From Thermoleophilaceae bacterium (lineage in GTDB: Bacteria; Actinomycetota; Thermoleophilia; Solirubrobacterales; Thermoleophilaceae): DNA of 64,000 nucleotides. The notes under the pieces are model-generated. The model did no database searches. It worked only from the letters and a program-made list of their open reading frames with translations, and had not been told where the DNA came from. This document shows positions 7,855 to 16,095 of the stretch, in pieces; the first letter of the stretch is position 1, and every line of letters starts with the position of its first letter. Made by a program: the position numbers and the translations under genes. The stretch is from NCBI GenBank assembly GCA_036378175.1, contig DASUWY010000007.1, positions 32,627 through 96,626 of the forward strand, in the 5' to 3' direction.

Positions 7855-9531
7855 TCAGCCCACCATGTCCCGGGCGGCCTGGCCGGCCGGGATCATCGGG
7901 TAGCAGTTCTCCTCCTTCGTCACGTGGACGTCGAGGAGCACGGGGCCGTCGGTCTCGAGGGCGGTCTTCATGGCGTCCACCACGTCGTTCTTGTCGGTCA
8001 CCCGCATGCCCACGGCGCCGAACGCGTCGGCGAGCTTCACCCAGTCCGGGCTCGCGCCCATCTCCACGGACGAGTAGCGGCGGTCCCAGAACAGCTCCTG
8101 CCACTGGCGGACCATGCCCAGGTAGCCGTTGTTCATCAGGAACACCTTCACCGGGATCTGCTCGGTCACGCACGTGGCGAGCTCCTGGCAGTTCATGATC
8201 AGCGAGCCGTCGCCGGCGAGGCACACCACCGGCTGGTCGGGACACCCGACCTTCGCGCCCATCGCGGACGGCAGGCCGAAGCCCATCGTGCCGAGCCCGC
8301 CGGAGTTGATCCAGCGCCGGGCCTGCGGGAACTTGTAGTACTGCGCGGCCCACATCTGGTGCTGGCCCACGTCCGAGGTGATGATCGCCTCGCCGCCCGT
8401 GGCCTCGTACATCGCCTCGACCATTCGCTGCGGCTTGATCTCGGCGTCCTCCGAATCGTCGTAGCGCAGTGGGAACTTCTCCTGCCAGGTGTTGATCCGC
8501 TGCCACCACGCCTCGAGGCGCGAGCCGTCGGTCTCGAGTGCGCGGTATTCCCGCGTGAGCTTCGGCAGCACCTTCTTGGCGTCGCCCACGATCGGGATGT
8601 GCGCCGGCACGTTCTTCGAGATCTCCGCCGGGTCGACGTCGATGTGGATGAACTTCGCCCGCGGCGCGAACTCGGACAGCTTGCCCGTGATGCGGTCGTC
8701 GAAGCGGGCGCCGATCGCGCAGATCAGGTCCGCCTCGTCCATCGCGTAGTTGGCCGCGCGCAGGCCGTGCATGCCCAGCATGCCGAGCCACTGCTCGTGC
8801 GTGCCCGGGAACGCGCCGAGGCCCATCAGCGTGCAGGTGACCGGGAAGCGGTCCGAGGTGCAGAGCTCCACGAGCTCCCTGCCCGCATCCGCGTTCACCA
8901 CGCCGCCGCCCGCGTAGATCACCGGCCGGCGCGCGTTGGCGAGTGCCTTGGCCGCCAGCCGGATCTGCTTGGCGTTGCCCTCGGTGGTGGGCTGGTAGCC
9001 CGGCAGGCTCACCGAGTCCACAGGCTCGTACGGGATGTCCGCCCGGGACAGATCCTGCGGCACGTCCACCAGCACGGGGCCGGGACGGCCGGTGCGCGCG
9101 ATGTGGAACGCCTCGTGGATCGCCTGAGGAATCTCGCGGGGGTCCTGGATCAGGATCGAGTGCTTGACGATCGGCATCGTGATGCCGCTGATGTCGGCCT
9201 CCTGGAAGCCGTCGGTGCCGAGCAGCTCGGTGCGCACCTGTCCCGTGAGGAACACGGTGGGCACGCTGTCCATCATCGCGTCGGCGATCGGCGTGACGAG
9301 ATTGGTGGCTCCGGGGCCCGACGTGGCGAGCGCCACGCCCACGCGCCCGCTGGCCTTGGCGTAGCCCTCGGCCGCGTGGCCCGCCCCCTGCTCGTGGCGG
9401 CACTGCACGTGGCGGATGCCGGCGTCGTACAGGGCGTCGTAGGTCGGGAGGTTCGCGCCACCTGGGATGCCGAATACCGTGTCGACGCCCTCCGCCTTCA
9501 GGCATTCCATGATCGCCTCGACTGCTCGCAT
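7855..9531 (-). CDS. ilvB: Acetolactate synthase large (catalytic) subunit
   Basis: A 558-residue thiamine-diphosphate enzyme making acetolactate or acetohydroxybutyrate for valine, leucine and isoleucine. Visible motifs are FGIPGGANLPTYDAL, the catalytic Glu in CRHEQGAGHAAEGYA, SGPGATNLVTPIADAMMDS, the FAD domain, and the ThDP/Mg motif AGDGSLIMNCQELATCV with NNGYLGMVRQWQELFW. The start is the ATG at 9531, fixed by a strong ribosome-binding site (GGAAAGGAGG) and by homology (MRAVEAIMECLKAEG). The open frame continues far upstream but only as an antisense shadow of the next gene. First gene of ilvB-ilvN-menF. Confidence 0.96.
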   Translation of the reverse strand: MRAVEAIMECLKAEGVDTVFGIPGGANLPTYDALYDAGIRHVQCRHEQGAGHAAEGYAKASGRVGVALATSGPGATNLVTPIADAMMDSVPTVFLTGQVRTELLGTDGFQEADISGITMPIVKHSILIQDPREIPQAIHEAFHIARTGRPGPVLVDVPQDLSRADIPYEPVDSVSLPGYQPTTEGNAKQIRLAAKALANARRPVIYAGGGVVNADAGRELVELCTSDRFPVTCTLMGLGAFPGTHEQWLGMLGMHGLRAANYAMDEADLICAIGARFDDRITGKLSEFAPRAKFIHIDVDPAEISKNVPAHIPIVGDAKKVLPKLTREYRALETDGSRLEAWWQRINTWQEKFPLRYDDSEDAEIKPQRMVEAMYEATGGEAIITSDVGQHQMWAAQYYKFPQARRWINSGGLGTMGFGLPSAMGAKVGCPDQPVVCLAGDGSLIMNCQELATCVTEQIPVKVFLMNNGYLGMVRQWQELFWDRRYSSVEMGASPDWVKLADAFGAVGMRVTDKNDVVDAMKTALETDGPVLLDVHVTKEENCYPMIPAGQAARDMVG

Positions 9532-9618
9532 CGCGAACCTCCTTTCCAAAGATGGGGTGAGTGCCGGCTGGCCCGGCCGGGAAAGCGAGTCTACCAGCGG
9601 GATTCTGGCCCTCCGGCA

Positions 9619-9643
9619 GGGTCTCTTGCGGGCTGAGAGACTC
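9619..9643. other. Hairpin in the ilvB/methyltransferase divergent region
   Basis: GTCTCT (9621-9626) pairs with AGAGAC (9636-9641) across a 9-base loop; two more pairs extend it. It ends 8 bases before the methyltransferase ATG and would lie in the ilvB leader on the other strand. It could be an attenuator or an operator, but I see no leader peptide with branched-chain codons to support attenuation. Confidence 0.3.
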
Positions 9644-9650
9644 CTCGCCC

Positions 9651-10424
9651 ATGACCGATCAGCTCCAATTTGACGAGGACGCCTCCCGCGCGGTGGAGGC
9701 CACGTATGCCACCCCGGACGTCGTCCGGCAGCGCCAGGCCACCCTGGCTGCTCTCGAGCTCCAGCCGCGCGAGCGGGTGCTGGACATCGGCTGCGGACCC
9801 GGCTACCTGGCGGAGGAGATGGCCGCCTTGGTGGGACCCGAGGGCTTCGTGCACGGCATCGACCCGAGCCCCGCGATGCTCGCGATCGCCGCGCGGCGCG
9901 CGCTGCCGCACATGGAGCTGAGCGAAGGCGACGCCCTCTCGCTGCCGGTGCCGGACGAGAGCTTCGACGCCGCCGTTTCCACCCAGGTGTACGAGTACGT
10001 GGCCGACATCGAGGGCGCGCTGCGCGAGGCGCGGCGGGTGCTGCGGCCGGGCGGCCGCCTGCTCGTGCTCGACACGGACTGGGACTCGATCGTGTGGCGC
10101 TCGAGCGATCACGCGCGTATGGCACGGGTGCTGCGCGCGTGGGACGAACACCTCGCACACCCGCACCTCCCGCGCCGGCTGCCGGAGCTGCTCGCGCAAG
10201 CCGGCTTCGCGGTGCCGCACGCCGCCGTCGTGCCGGTGCTCAACGTGGGCTACGACCCCGACACCTACAGCGCCCACATCCTCGGCATGATCGCCCGCTT
10301 CGTGGCGGGACGGCAGGGCATCAGCGCGGAGGAGGCACGCGAGTGGGAGGACGACCTGCGGTCGCTCGGGCCGAACTACTTCTTCAGCCTCAACCGCTAC
10401 CTGTTCGTGGCCCCGGGCGGCTAG
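9651..10424 (+). CDS. Class I SAM-dependent methyltransferase
   Basis: 257 residues with a Rossmann-type methyltransferase fold. Motif I is VLDIGCGPGYLAEE (from residue 43), the acidic motif II is GIDPSPAMLAIA, motif IV region is SFDAAVSTQVYEYVADI and the post-motif is REARRVLRPGGRLLVLDTDWDS. The layout resembles UbiE/ArsM-like small-molecule methyltransferases, but nothing shows the substrate. The ATG at 9651 is preceded by GAGAGA. It is divergent from ilvB and ends in a shared CTAG with the convergent zinc-ribbon gene. Confidence 0.85.
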   Translation: MTDQLQFDEDASRAVEATYATPDVVRQRQATLAALELQPRERVLDIGCGPGYLAEEMAALVGPEGFVHGIDPSPAMLAIAARRALPHMELSEGDALSLPVPDESFDAAVSTQVYEYVADIEGALREARRVLRPGGRLLVLDTDWDSIVWRSSDHARMARVLRAWDEHLAHPHLPRRLPELLAQAGFAVPHAAVVPVLNVGYDPDTYSAHILGMIARFVAGRQGISAEEAREWEDDLRSLGPNYFFSLNRYLFVAPGG

Positions 10425-10687
10425 CTGACGGCGAAGTTCTCGCCCGACCACTCGAGGTCGCGGCCGCACTTCATGCACACCTGGTCGTGGATCGCGATCG
10501 TGTTGCCGCATTCCGGGCACTCGCGCTTCTCCACCTCGGAATCGCGCCTGTAGAGCAGCGCCGCGATGGTGCCGAACACCGGCAGCACGAAACCGATCGC
10601 GAACCACAGCCAGAACGAGTTGCCGCGCGTCTTCGCCACGATCCCGGCTGAGAGCCCGGTGAAGAAGATGAAGACGATGTAGGCCAT
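10421..10687 (-). CDS. Small two-helix membrane protein with zinc ribbon
   Basis: 88 residues. Two hydrophobic helices (about residues 2-17 and 25-46) are followed by a cytosolic zinc ribbon with CPEC and CMKC knuckles 13 residues apart. Its role is unknown; such proteins often act as small adaptor or quality-control membrane proteins, which is only inference here. Its stop overlaps that of the convergent methyltransferase through the palindrome CTAG. Confidence 0.75.
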   Translation of the reverse strand: MAYIVFIFFTGLSAGIVAKTRGNSFWLWFAIGFVLPVFGTIAALLYRRDSEVEKRECPECGNTIAIHDQVCMKCGRDLEWSGENFAVS

Positions 10688-10692
10688 CGGCC

Positions 10693-11322
10693 CTAATTGT
10701 CGCAGCGTGCGCGTCCGAGGATGCGAGGTGCGACAGGAGTGGCCAGCAAGGTCGGCCGAAAGGAAAAGCGTTCGCGCGCCTCGATCGCGAAACCGGAGGC
10801 AACCAGCGTCTTCTCGGTGTCACACGCGGTGTGGCAGCCGCCAAAGAGCCGTGGCCAGAAGGTCGCATCGAGCAGTCGCTGGAAAGCCGCCAGCCGCTTA
10901 TTGCGAGCGGCCACGTGCTCGTAGAAGCGGAGCTCGCCGCCGGGGCGCAACACGCGCTTCACCTCAGCGAGAACTGCGCTCGGGTCATCCACGCTGCAGA
11001 GCACTCCCGCCATCACGACGGCGTCCGCCGAGCCGTCCGCCACCGGGAGGCGCTCGGCCAGACCATCGACCACACGCACCGGAATCGGCGCGCTCGCCGC
11101 GGCTCGCGTGGCTCGTTCCCGAAGGTCTGACTCCGGCTCGACTGCCAGCAGGTCGGTCACCGAAGCCGGGTAATGCGCGAACGACACGCCGCTGCCGGCG
11201 CCCACCTCCACCACGCGCCCAGCCAGGCCGTCCAGCAACTGGCGGCGACGGCCGGCGCCTCCTCTTCGCTCCTCGATCGCGCTGGCCCTCGCCTGGATGC
11301 GAGCGAAGAGGGGTCGGTGCAT
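10693..11322 (-). CDS. Class I SAM-dependent methyltransferase (METTL7-like)
   Basis: 209 residues. The cofactor site is VVEVGAGSGVSFAHYP (about residues 36-50), then an acidic AVEPESDLR, DGSADAVVMAGVLCSVDD and VLRPGGELRFYEHVAA. The overall pattern, including LLDATFWPRLFGGCH and DTEKTLVASGF towards the end, resembles the METTL7/phospholipid-type methyltransferases. The substrate is not evident. It sits 8 bases downstream of the 56-residue membrane protein and 5 bases upstream of the zinc-ribbon gene, so the three minus-strand genes probably form one operon. Confidence 0.85.
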   Translation of the reverse strand: MHRPLFARIQARASAIEERRGGAGRRRQLLDGLAGRVVEVGAGSGVSFAHYPASVTDLLAVEPESDLRERATRAAASAPIPVRVVDGLAERLPVADGSADAVVMAGVLCSVDDPSAVLAEVKRVLRPGGELRFYEHVAARNKRLAAFQRLLDATFWPRLFGGCHTACDTEKTLVASGFAIEARERFSFRPTLLATPVAPRILGRARCDN

Positions 11323-11330
11323 CGGCGGTG

Positions 11331-11501
11331 TCAGAGCACTCTGAGCGCCCAGACGATCGCGGCGATTGCGAGCACCACCACGACGATCCAGGCGACCACG
11401 GCCACGACGCCGAGAACGAGCTTGAACAGGATCCAGGCCGCTACCAGAAGGACCAGCAGGGCCAGTGCTTTGCGGCCTAGATCACCGGCTGCTTCACGCA
11501 T
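11331..11501 (-). CDS. Small hydrophobic membrane protein (56 aa)
   Basis: An open frame of 57 codons, starting MREAAGDLGRKALALLVLL and ending VWALRVL. A basic N-terminus is followed by two closely spaced hydrophobic helices, making almost the whole protein membrane-embedded. Codon use fits the neighbours, and the start of the METTL7-like gene lies 8 bases after its stop, which supports a real gene. No family is recognised. The ATG at 11501 directly follows a long heptanucleotide repeat tract that occupies its upstream region. Confidence 0.6.
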   Translation of the reverse strand: MREAAGDLGRKALALLVLLVAAWILFKLVLGVVAVVAWIVVVVLAIAAIVWALRVL

Positions 11502-11513
11502 GGGTTAAGGATA

Positions 11514-11604
11514 GGGCGGAGGGCGGAGGGCGGAGGGCGGAGGGCATAGGGCATGGGGCATGGGGCATCGGGCATGGGGCATAGGGCATAGGGCATCGGG
11601 CATG
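11514..11604. repeat. Heptanucleotide tandem repeat, 13 units
   Basis: Four perfect units of GGGCGGA (11514-11541) run directly into nine units of GGGCATN, where N is A, G or C (11542-11604). The tract fills the space between the GNAT stop (11606) and the start of the small membrane protein (11501). The period is 7, so it is not coding. A shorter tract of the same period and nearly the same unit (GGTCATR) lies upstream of dnaE. Confidence 0.95.
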
Positions 11605-11605
11605 G

Positions 11606-12565
11606 TCATAGGAGTTGTGGTGGGCGGGTTGGGACGTAGCGGTCCAGGCCTGGCAGTGGGACCGAGCACATGACCCAGCTTGGCCACCAGATCTCGAAGC
11701 CGAGGCCGCGCAGGCGGCGCAGGAGCCACCAGGCGATGGTCGTGGTGAAGAGGCTCAGGTATTCAGGCTCGATCGTGGCGGCCACGCGGTCGAGCGCGGC
11801 GAGCACCACCGGCACGATGTCCGCCGGTGTGGCGCCAACGGCCGGGCCGATCTCGCCCTCGCCGCTCACCCAGCAGAGCGACGTGGCCTCGTGGGTCTGC
11901 GGGTCGATCGTGGCGAGGCAGGTGCGATCGCGGCAGAAGAACTCATGCAGCGCCGGCCGCGAGTGCCCCACCACCGGCGGCTCGAGGCGCTGCCACTCCG
12001 CCACCGCGCGGTCGGCCTTCAGAACGTGCACGGCCGTCTCCACCCGCTCGAACTCCTGCGAGCGGCGCTCGAGATAGCGGTCGGTGCGCTGGCGGATGTG
12101 CCAGTGGCCGGCCACCGGCATCACGCCGAACTCCATGTAGAGCCCGAGATCGGTGGGCTCGCCGGTGGCCACCACCACCCGCCCGAGCTCGGGTGTGGGG
12201 TCGCCCGGCCAGCACTGCTCGAGCAGCGCGCGGCCTATCCCCTGCCCCTGATGTCGCGGCTCCACCATCAGCTCGGTGAGCTCCTCCATCTCCCCGAAGC
12301 GGACGGCGCGCGCGTAGCCCACGGGCTCCCCCGCCCGCTCGCAGACGCGGTAGCGAGTGCCGGGCTGCGCCTGGAGGAACTCGATCAGCGGCTTGTGGCG
12401 GCGCCAGCTCGCGCGCGTCTGCCCAGCGCTGGGCTGGCGGCCGGACGGCAGCACGCCCCTCTTCACCGCTGCCTCGTAGATGGCGCGCTCGGACAGCGCG
12501 AACGTTGCCTCGAGGTCCGCCGCGGTGCCGTCCCGGAACGAGACGTCTGAGGGGGCGGCGGTCAG
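11606..12565 (-). CDS. GNAT-family N-acetyltransferase, probable CTG start
   Basis: 319 residues. The N-terminal half is a GNAT domain: VSFRDGTAADLEATFALSER, then TELMVEPRHQGQGIGRALLE, whose QGQGIG binds acetyl-CoA. The C-terminal half (about 150-319) lacks a clear acetyl-CoA loop and may be a degenerate second GNAT domain. No ATG, GTG or TTG exists between the NDH-2 stop and the first beta-strand. The best candidate is a CTG at 12565 that overlaps the NDH-2 stop (CTGA) and has GAGGAG five bases upstream. The substrate is unknown. It is translationally coupled to the NDH-2 gene. Confidence 0.75.
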   Translation of the reverse strand: MTAAPSDVSFRDGTAADLEATFALSERAIYEAAVKRGVLPSGRQPSAGQTRASWRRHKPLIEFLQAQPGTRYRVCERAGEPVGYARAVRFGEMEELTELMVEPRHQGQGIGRALLEQCWPGDPTPELGRVVVATGEPTDLGLYMEFGVMPVAGHWHIRQRTDRYLERRSQEFERVETAVHVLKADRAVAEWQRLEPPVVGHSRPALHEFFCRDRTCLATIDPQTHEATSLCWVSGEGEIGPAVGATPADIVPVVLAALDRVAATIEPEYLSLFTTTIAWWLLRRLRGLGFEIWWPSWVMCSVPLPGLDRYVPTRPPQLL

Positions 12566-13890
12566 GCCGTCTCCTCGTGGTCCGCGCCGGGCTGCGGTGT
12601 CTCGAGGTAGCCCTTCAGCGACGGCGGGTGGCCGAGCTGCCCGAGCTCGGCGGAGGCGCGGCCGAAGAAGAGTCCCACCGTCCAGTCCACGAGCAGTCGC
12701 ATGCGCCTGCCGAAGCCGGGAATGGCGGCCAGGTGGTACGTGCGCGCCGCCCACCAGGCGGGGAAACCGCGCAGCTTGACGCCGAGCATGGTGGCCACCG
12801 CCTTGTGGCTGCCCAGGTCGGCAAACACCCCGAGGGTCTTGTAGCGGAAGGGCTTCACCTGTCCGTGGCCTAGCGTCGCCGCCACGTTGTCCGCCACGAG
12901 CCGCCCCTGGCGCAGCGCGTGCTGCGCGGTGGGCGGGCACGCCTCCTTCCCGTCCTTCGCCGGATCGGGCACGGCCGCGGCGTCGCCGATCGCCCACACG
13001 TTCTCATGCCCGCGCACGCGAAGGGTCTCGTCCACCTCGATGCGGCCGCCCGAGCCCAGCGGCAGGCCCAGCTCACGCACGACGGGCGACGGTTTCACCC
13101 CCGCCGTCCAGCACACCATGCGGCACGGGATCGTCTCGCCGGTGGAGAGGGTGAGCGAGTCGGTGCCGACCGCCTCCACACGGGTGCCGGTGCGGATCTC
13201 CATGCCACGGCCGCGAAGCTCCCGGGTGGCGAACTCGGCGAGGCTTGGCGGCGTCTCCCGCATCACGCGGTCGAGCGCCTCCACGAGGATCCAGCGCGTG
13301 CCCTGCAGGCGGCAGCGCGGGTAGCGCTCGATCACGTCCGCCACGTAATCCTGCAGCTCGGCGATCCCTTCGAGCCCGGCGTACCCCGCGCCCACGAACA
13401 CAAAGGTGAGGTACTCGCGCCTCTCCTCAGGATCCTCGAGCGACTCGGCGATCTCGAGGTTGAGCAGGGCGCGATTGCGCAGCGCGATCGCCTCCGAGAT
13501 CGTCTTGAAGCCGAGGCCATGCTCCGCGAGCCCGGGCACGGGTAGCACGCGTGACACCGAGCCGAGCGCCACGATCAGCTGGTCGTAGCGGATCCGCTCC
13601 TCGCGGTTGTCGATCGTGCGCGCCCGCAGCTCGCTGAGGGCGGGGTCCGCCCCGGTGACCTGCGCCAGGCGTATGTCCGTGTGGCTCAGCTCCTCGCGCA
13701 GCGGGACCACCACGTGCCGGGGCTCAAGGGTTCCGGCGGCGGCCCCGGGCAGGAGCGGCGTGTAGAGCATGAAGTTCACGTCGGTGACGAGCGTGATGCG
13801 GGCGCTCTGGCGGGGCAGCCGGCGCTCCAGGCGCCGCGCCGCGTAAAGCCCGCCGAACCCGCCGCCGGCGATGACGACGTGCCAAGCCAT
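12562..13890 (-). CDS. Type II NADH dehydrogenase-like FAD oxidoreductase
   Basis: 442 residues, two dinucleotide-binding folds. The FAD site is VVIAGGGFGGLYAARRLE at the N-terminus, the NAD site is FVGAGYAGLEG (GAGYAGLE at 167-174), and the second FAD motif is VWAIGDAAAVPDP. A C-terminal amphipathic region with AIPGFGRRMRLLVDWTVGLFFGR would place it on the membrane. Family members pass electrons from NADH to menaquinone without pumping protons. It is followed by the overlapping GNAT gene. The menaquinone gene menF in the same window fits this role. Confidence 0.88.
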   Translation of the reverse strand: MAWHVVIAGGGFGGLYAARRLERRLPRQSARITLVTDVNFMLYTPLLPGAAAGTLEPRHVVVPLREELSHTDIRLAQVTGADPALSELRARTIDNREERIRYDQLIVALGSVSRVLPVPGLAEHGLGFKTISEAIALRNRALLNLEIAESLEDPEERREYLTFVFVGAGYAGLEGIAELQDYVADVIERYPRCRLQGTRWILVEALDRVMRETPPSLAEFATRELRGRGMEIRTGTRVEAVGTDSLTLSTGETIPCRMVCWTAGVKPSPVVRELGLPLGSGGRIEVDETLRVRGHENVWAIGDAAAVPDPAKDGKEACPPTAQHALRQGRLVADNVAATLGHGQVKPFRYKTLGVFADLGSHKAVATMLGVKLRGFPAWWAARTYHLAAIPGFGRRMRLLVDWTVGLFFGRASAELGQLGHPPSLKGYLETPQPGADHEETA

Positions 13891-13926
13891 ATGCCACGCA
13901 GGCTATCCAGCCCGCGCGCGGCCCGG

Positions 13927-15366
13927 CTACGGGCCGCTGGTGGTGCTGCCGCTCGACCCGCTCGACGCGTCCCCTGAGCCACTTCCGGAGGACGGCTGCG
14001 GGTTGAAGCCCTGCACCTGCGCGGGCTCGGGGCTGCCGATCGGCTGCGTGGACGGGTCGGTGGGCGCGTTGTCCTGCCCGTCACTCGTGTTGTCCGTGGT
14101 GGACGCCGGCGGCGGGCTGTCGGGGAAGGCGCCGTTGCCGGCCTGCGTGGGCGGCAGCTGCGGCGCACCGGAGGACGAGCTCGGGTCGGTGGCGGACTTC
14201 TGGGTGGCGTGGTGATGGTGGTGCACCGGCGCGGCGGGAACGGTGGAACCCTGGGGGATCGTGAGTGGACGCTGCGCAACCGGTGGCGCGATCGCCACCG
14301 GCACCTGCGGGGCGGACGCGGCGTGGGCGACGTTCGTCACGTGGTGGCGATGCGACACCTTGTGGATGTCCGCCGCCCCGGAGGCCACGAGGGTGGCCGT
14401 GGCCACTCCCACCGCCACCTTCGCCCCCACTGCGCCGATCGTGGCGGTGACGGCTCCGCCCGCCGCGGCTCCGCCGGCGGTGCCCGCGGATACCGCCGCG
14501 GCGCCGCTGCCGCCACCCGCGAGACCGGCGCCCGTACCGCCGGCCGCTCCGGCGCCCAGGCGTCCGAGCAATCCCTTGAGCAGTGCGACCGGCGCGAGCG
14601 GCAGGAACGCCGCCGCGGCTGCTGCTGAGCGGCGGCGCAGCCCGAGCTCCGACTGGTAGGCGCCGCAAGCGTCGCAGTGACGGGCATGCCTGCGCGCCGG
14701 GCCGCTGAGCCGCGCGAGCCCCTCGGACGCCTGGCGCAGCTCGAGGTGAACCACCTCGCAGCTGAGCAGCCGCCCCTCTGCCGACTCGGCGAGCGACACG
14801 CGCGCCCGCACGAGCAGCGACTTCACCCCCGGCACGCTCGTGTCCATTGCAGCGGCTATTTGGTCGTAGGAGAGGCCGTCAATCTCGCGCAGAAGCAACG
14901 CCGTGCGCTGGGTCTCGGGCAGCTCGCGCACGTCGCCGACGATCTGCCTGAGGTCCTCGCGCATGTGCACCGCATCCACGGTGCCGCCGGCCGCGGCCAC
15001 GTCGAGCTCCTCGATGCCGCCGTCGGTGGCGGGCCTGCGCTTGCCCAGGTGCTTCAGGCACATGTTCCGCGCGATCCGGTAGAGCCAGGGGCGGACGAAG
15101 ATCTCCCGCTGGTCGGCCACGATCGCGCGGTAGGAGGCGGCGAACACCTCCTGGAGCACGTCCTCGGCGTCCTCGGGCGAGTGCAGCATGTGCCGGCAGA
15201 ACGCGAGCAGCCGCGAGCGATAGCGCTGCACCAGCGCCTCGAACGCGGCCTCGTCGCCGGCCCGGATGAGGTCGATCAGCTTCTCGTCGGACTGCAGCCT
15301 GAGGAATGGCGCGCGCACGCCGATCCCTGTGATCTTCGCGGGCTGGCTTAGGACCGACGCTTCCAT
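13927..15366 (-). CDS. ECF sigma factor fused to zinc-finger and membrane tail
   Basis: 479 residues from the ATG at 15366 (GAGGAG upstream). Sigma region 2 spans about 26-105 (DAEDVLQEVFAASYRA, PWLYRIARNMCLKHL) and region 4 about 135-198 (ELPETQRTALLLREIDGLSY, then GVKSLLVRAR). A segment with His227-x3-Cys231-x2-Cys234 matches the zinc-binding motif of ZAS anti-sigma factors. Two hydrophobic stretches follow (about 250-270 and 305-325), then a Pro/Ser/Gly-rich tail with a five-His run. It therefore looks like a sigma factor carrying its own anti-sigma-like, membrane-anchored, outward-facing domain. The signal and target genes are unknown. Confidence 0.85.
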   Translation of the reverse strand: MEASVLSQPAKITGIGVRAPFLRLQSDEKLIDLIRAGDEAAFEALVQRYRSRLLAFCRHMLHSPEDAEDVLQEVFAASYRAIVADQREIFVRPWLYRIARNMCLKHLGKRRPATDGGIEELDVAAAGGTVDAVHMREDLRQIVGDVRELPETQRTALLLREIDGLSYDQIAAAMDTSVPGVKSLLVRARVSLAESAEGRLLSCEVVHLELRQASEGLARLSGPARRHARHCDACGAYQSELGLRRRSAAAAAAFLPLAPVALLKGLLGRLGAGAAGGTGAGLAGGGSGAAAVSAGTAGGAAAGGAVTATIGAVGAKVAVGVATATLVASGAADIHKVSHRHHVTNVAHAASAPQVPVAIAPPVAQRPLTIPQGSTVPAAPVHHHHHATQKSATDPSSSSGAPQLPPTQAGNGAFPDSPPPASTTDNTSDGQDNAPTDPSTQPIGSPEPAQVQGFNPQPSSGSGSGDASSGSSGSTTSGP

Positions 15367-15430
15367 TGCTCTCCTCGCTGCGGCTGGCCCGGGCACCCGG
15401 AACCGGCACCCATGCGTAAGAACCCTGGAC

Positions 15431-16090
15431 CTATCGGGAAGGTTGCGGTGCGGGCCGGACGGATACGGCCAGAGCCTCTTCGATCGCCGGCCGCATCCGC
15501 GCATCCAGGCGGCGGCGCACCCGCCATGGCGCGCCTGCAAATGCGTGGTTGGCCACGGTGGCGAAGCCCTCCTCGTCCGTGCGCAGGGCGAGCAGTAGGT
15601 GCGCGATCCGGTCGGATGGCGGCAGCTCCCGGTCGGTCGTCCTCACGCAGAAGCAGTGCACGCGGCGGGCGGGCGTGACGAGCAGCGCTCCCGCTTCCCC
15701 CACGAGCCACACCCCGAGCCTGCCGCGCTCCATCGCGAGGCCCGTGTCGCGCTGGAGCTCGCGCGCCCTGTGCCCCAGCAGATCTCCCAGGAAGCCCTGC
15801 GCCACCTCCTCGGCCTCCTCGTTACGCGGCCCCTTCGGCCGCACCACGCTCGCGCCCCTGAAGGCGTAGAGCTCGGGGATGATCCACGCGTGCATCAGCG
15901 CCACGAAGGCCACCGGGCCCGCGAGCGGGTTGAGCCACACGAGCCCTGCGGCCGCGGCCAGGAACGGCACCACGTGAGCGGTGGTGAACAGCGTCCAGAG
16001 CCTGCCGCGCCGGCGCAGCGTGCCCGCGTCCTCGCGCGAGCGCCATGGCACCGCCGCCAGCTCGGGCAGTGGCGCGGAAGCTGCCTCCAC
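15431..16090 (-). CDS. Membrane protein of unknown function (219 aa)
   Basis: The N-terminal half has two hydrophobic helices (about residues 34-55 and 58-75, VPFLAAAAGLVWL and VAFVALMHAWIIPELYAF). The C-terminal half is soluble with LGVWLVGEAGALLVTP, HCFCVRTTD and repeated Arg-rich segments near the end. I do not recognise the family. It starts at a GTG 5 bases after the stop of the small protein at 16096-16320, so it belongs to that operon, which begins with the GT87-like gene. Confidence 0.7.
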   Translation of the reverse strand: MEAASAPLPELAAVPWRSREDAGTLRRRGRLWTLFTTAHVVPFLAAAAGLVWLNPLAGPVAFVALMHAWIIPELYAFRGASVVRPKGPRNEEAEEVAQGFLGDLLGHRARELQRDTGLAMERGRLGVWLVGEAGALLVTPARRVHCFCVRTTDRELPPSDRIAHLLLALRTDEEGFATVANHAFAGAPWRVRRRLDARMRPAIEEALAVSVRPAPQPSR

Positions 16091-16095
16091 GAGGC

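Noticed and set aside
7771..9636. 621-codon plus-strand frame over ilvB
   Set aside because: His/Arg/Val-rich antisense shadow of ilvB/ilvN, produced by high GC codon bias; no motif or ribosome-binding site.
9630..9665. CTGAGA followed by ACC and GATCAG, like parts of a TPP riboswitch
   Set aside because: The spacing and the remaining conserved TPP stems are missing, and the following gene is a methyltransferase, not a thiamine gene.
11505..11729. 74-codon minus-strand frame with PHALCPMPHAR-type repeats
   Set aside because: It is the heptanucleotide tract read in three frames; no ribosome-binding site, and it overlaps the end of the GNAT gene.
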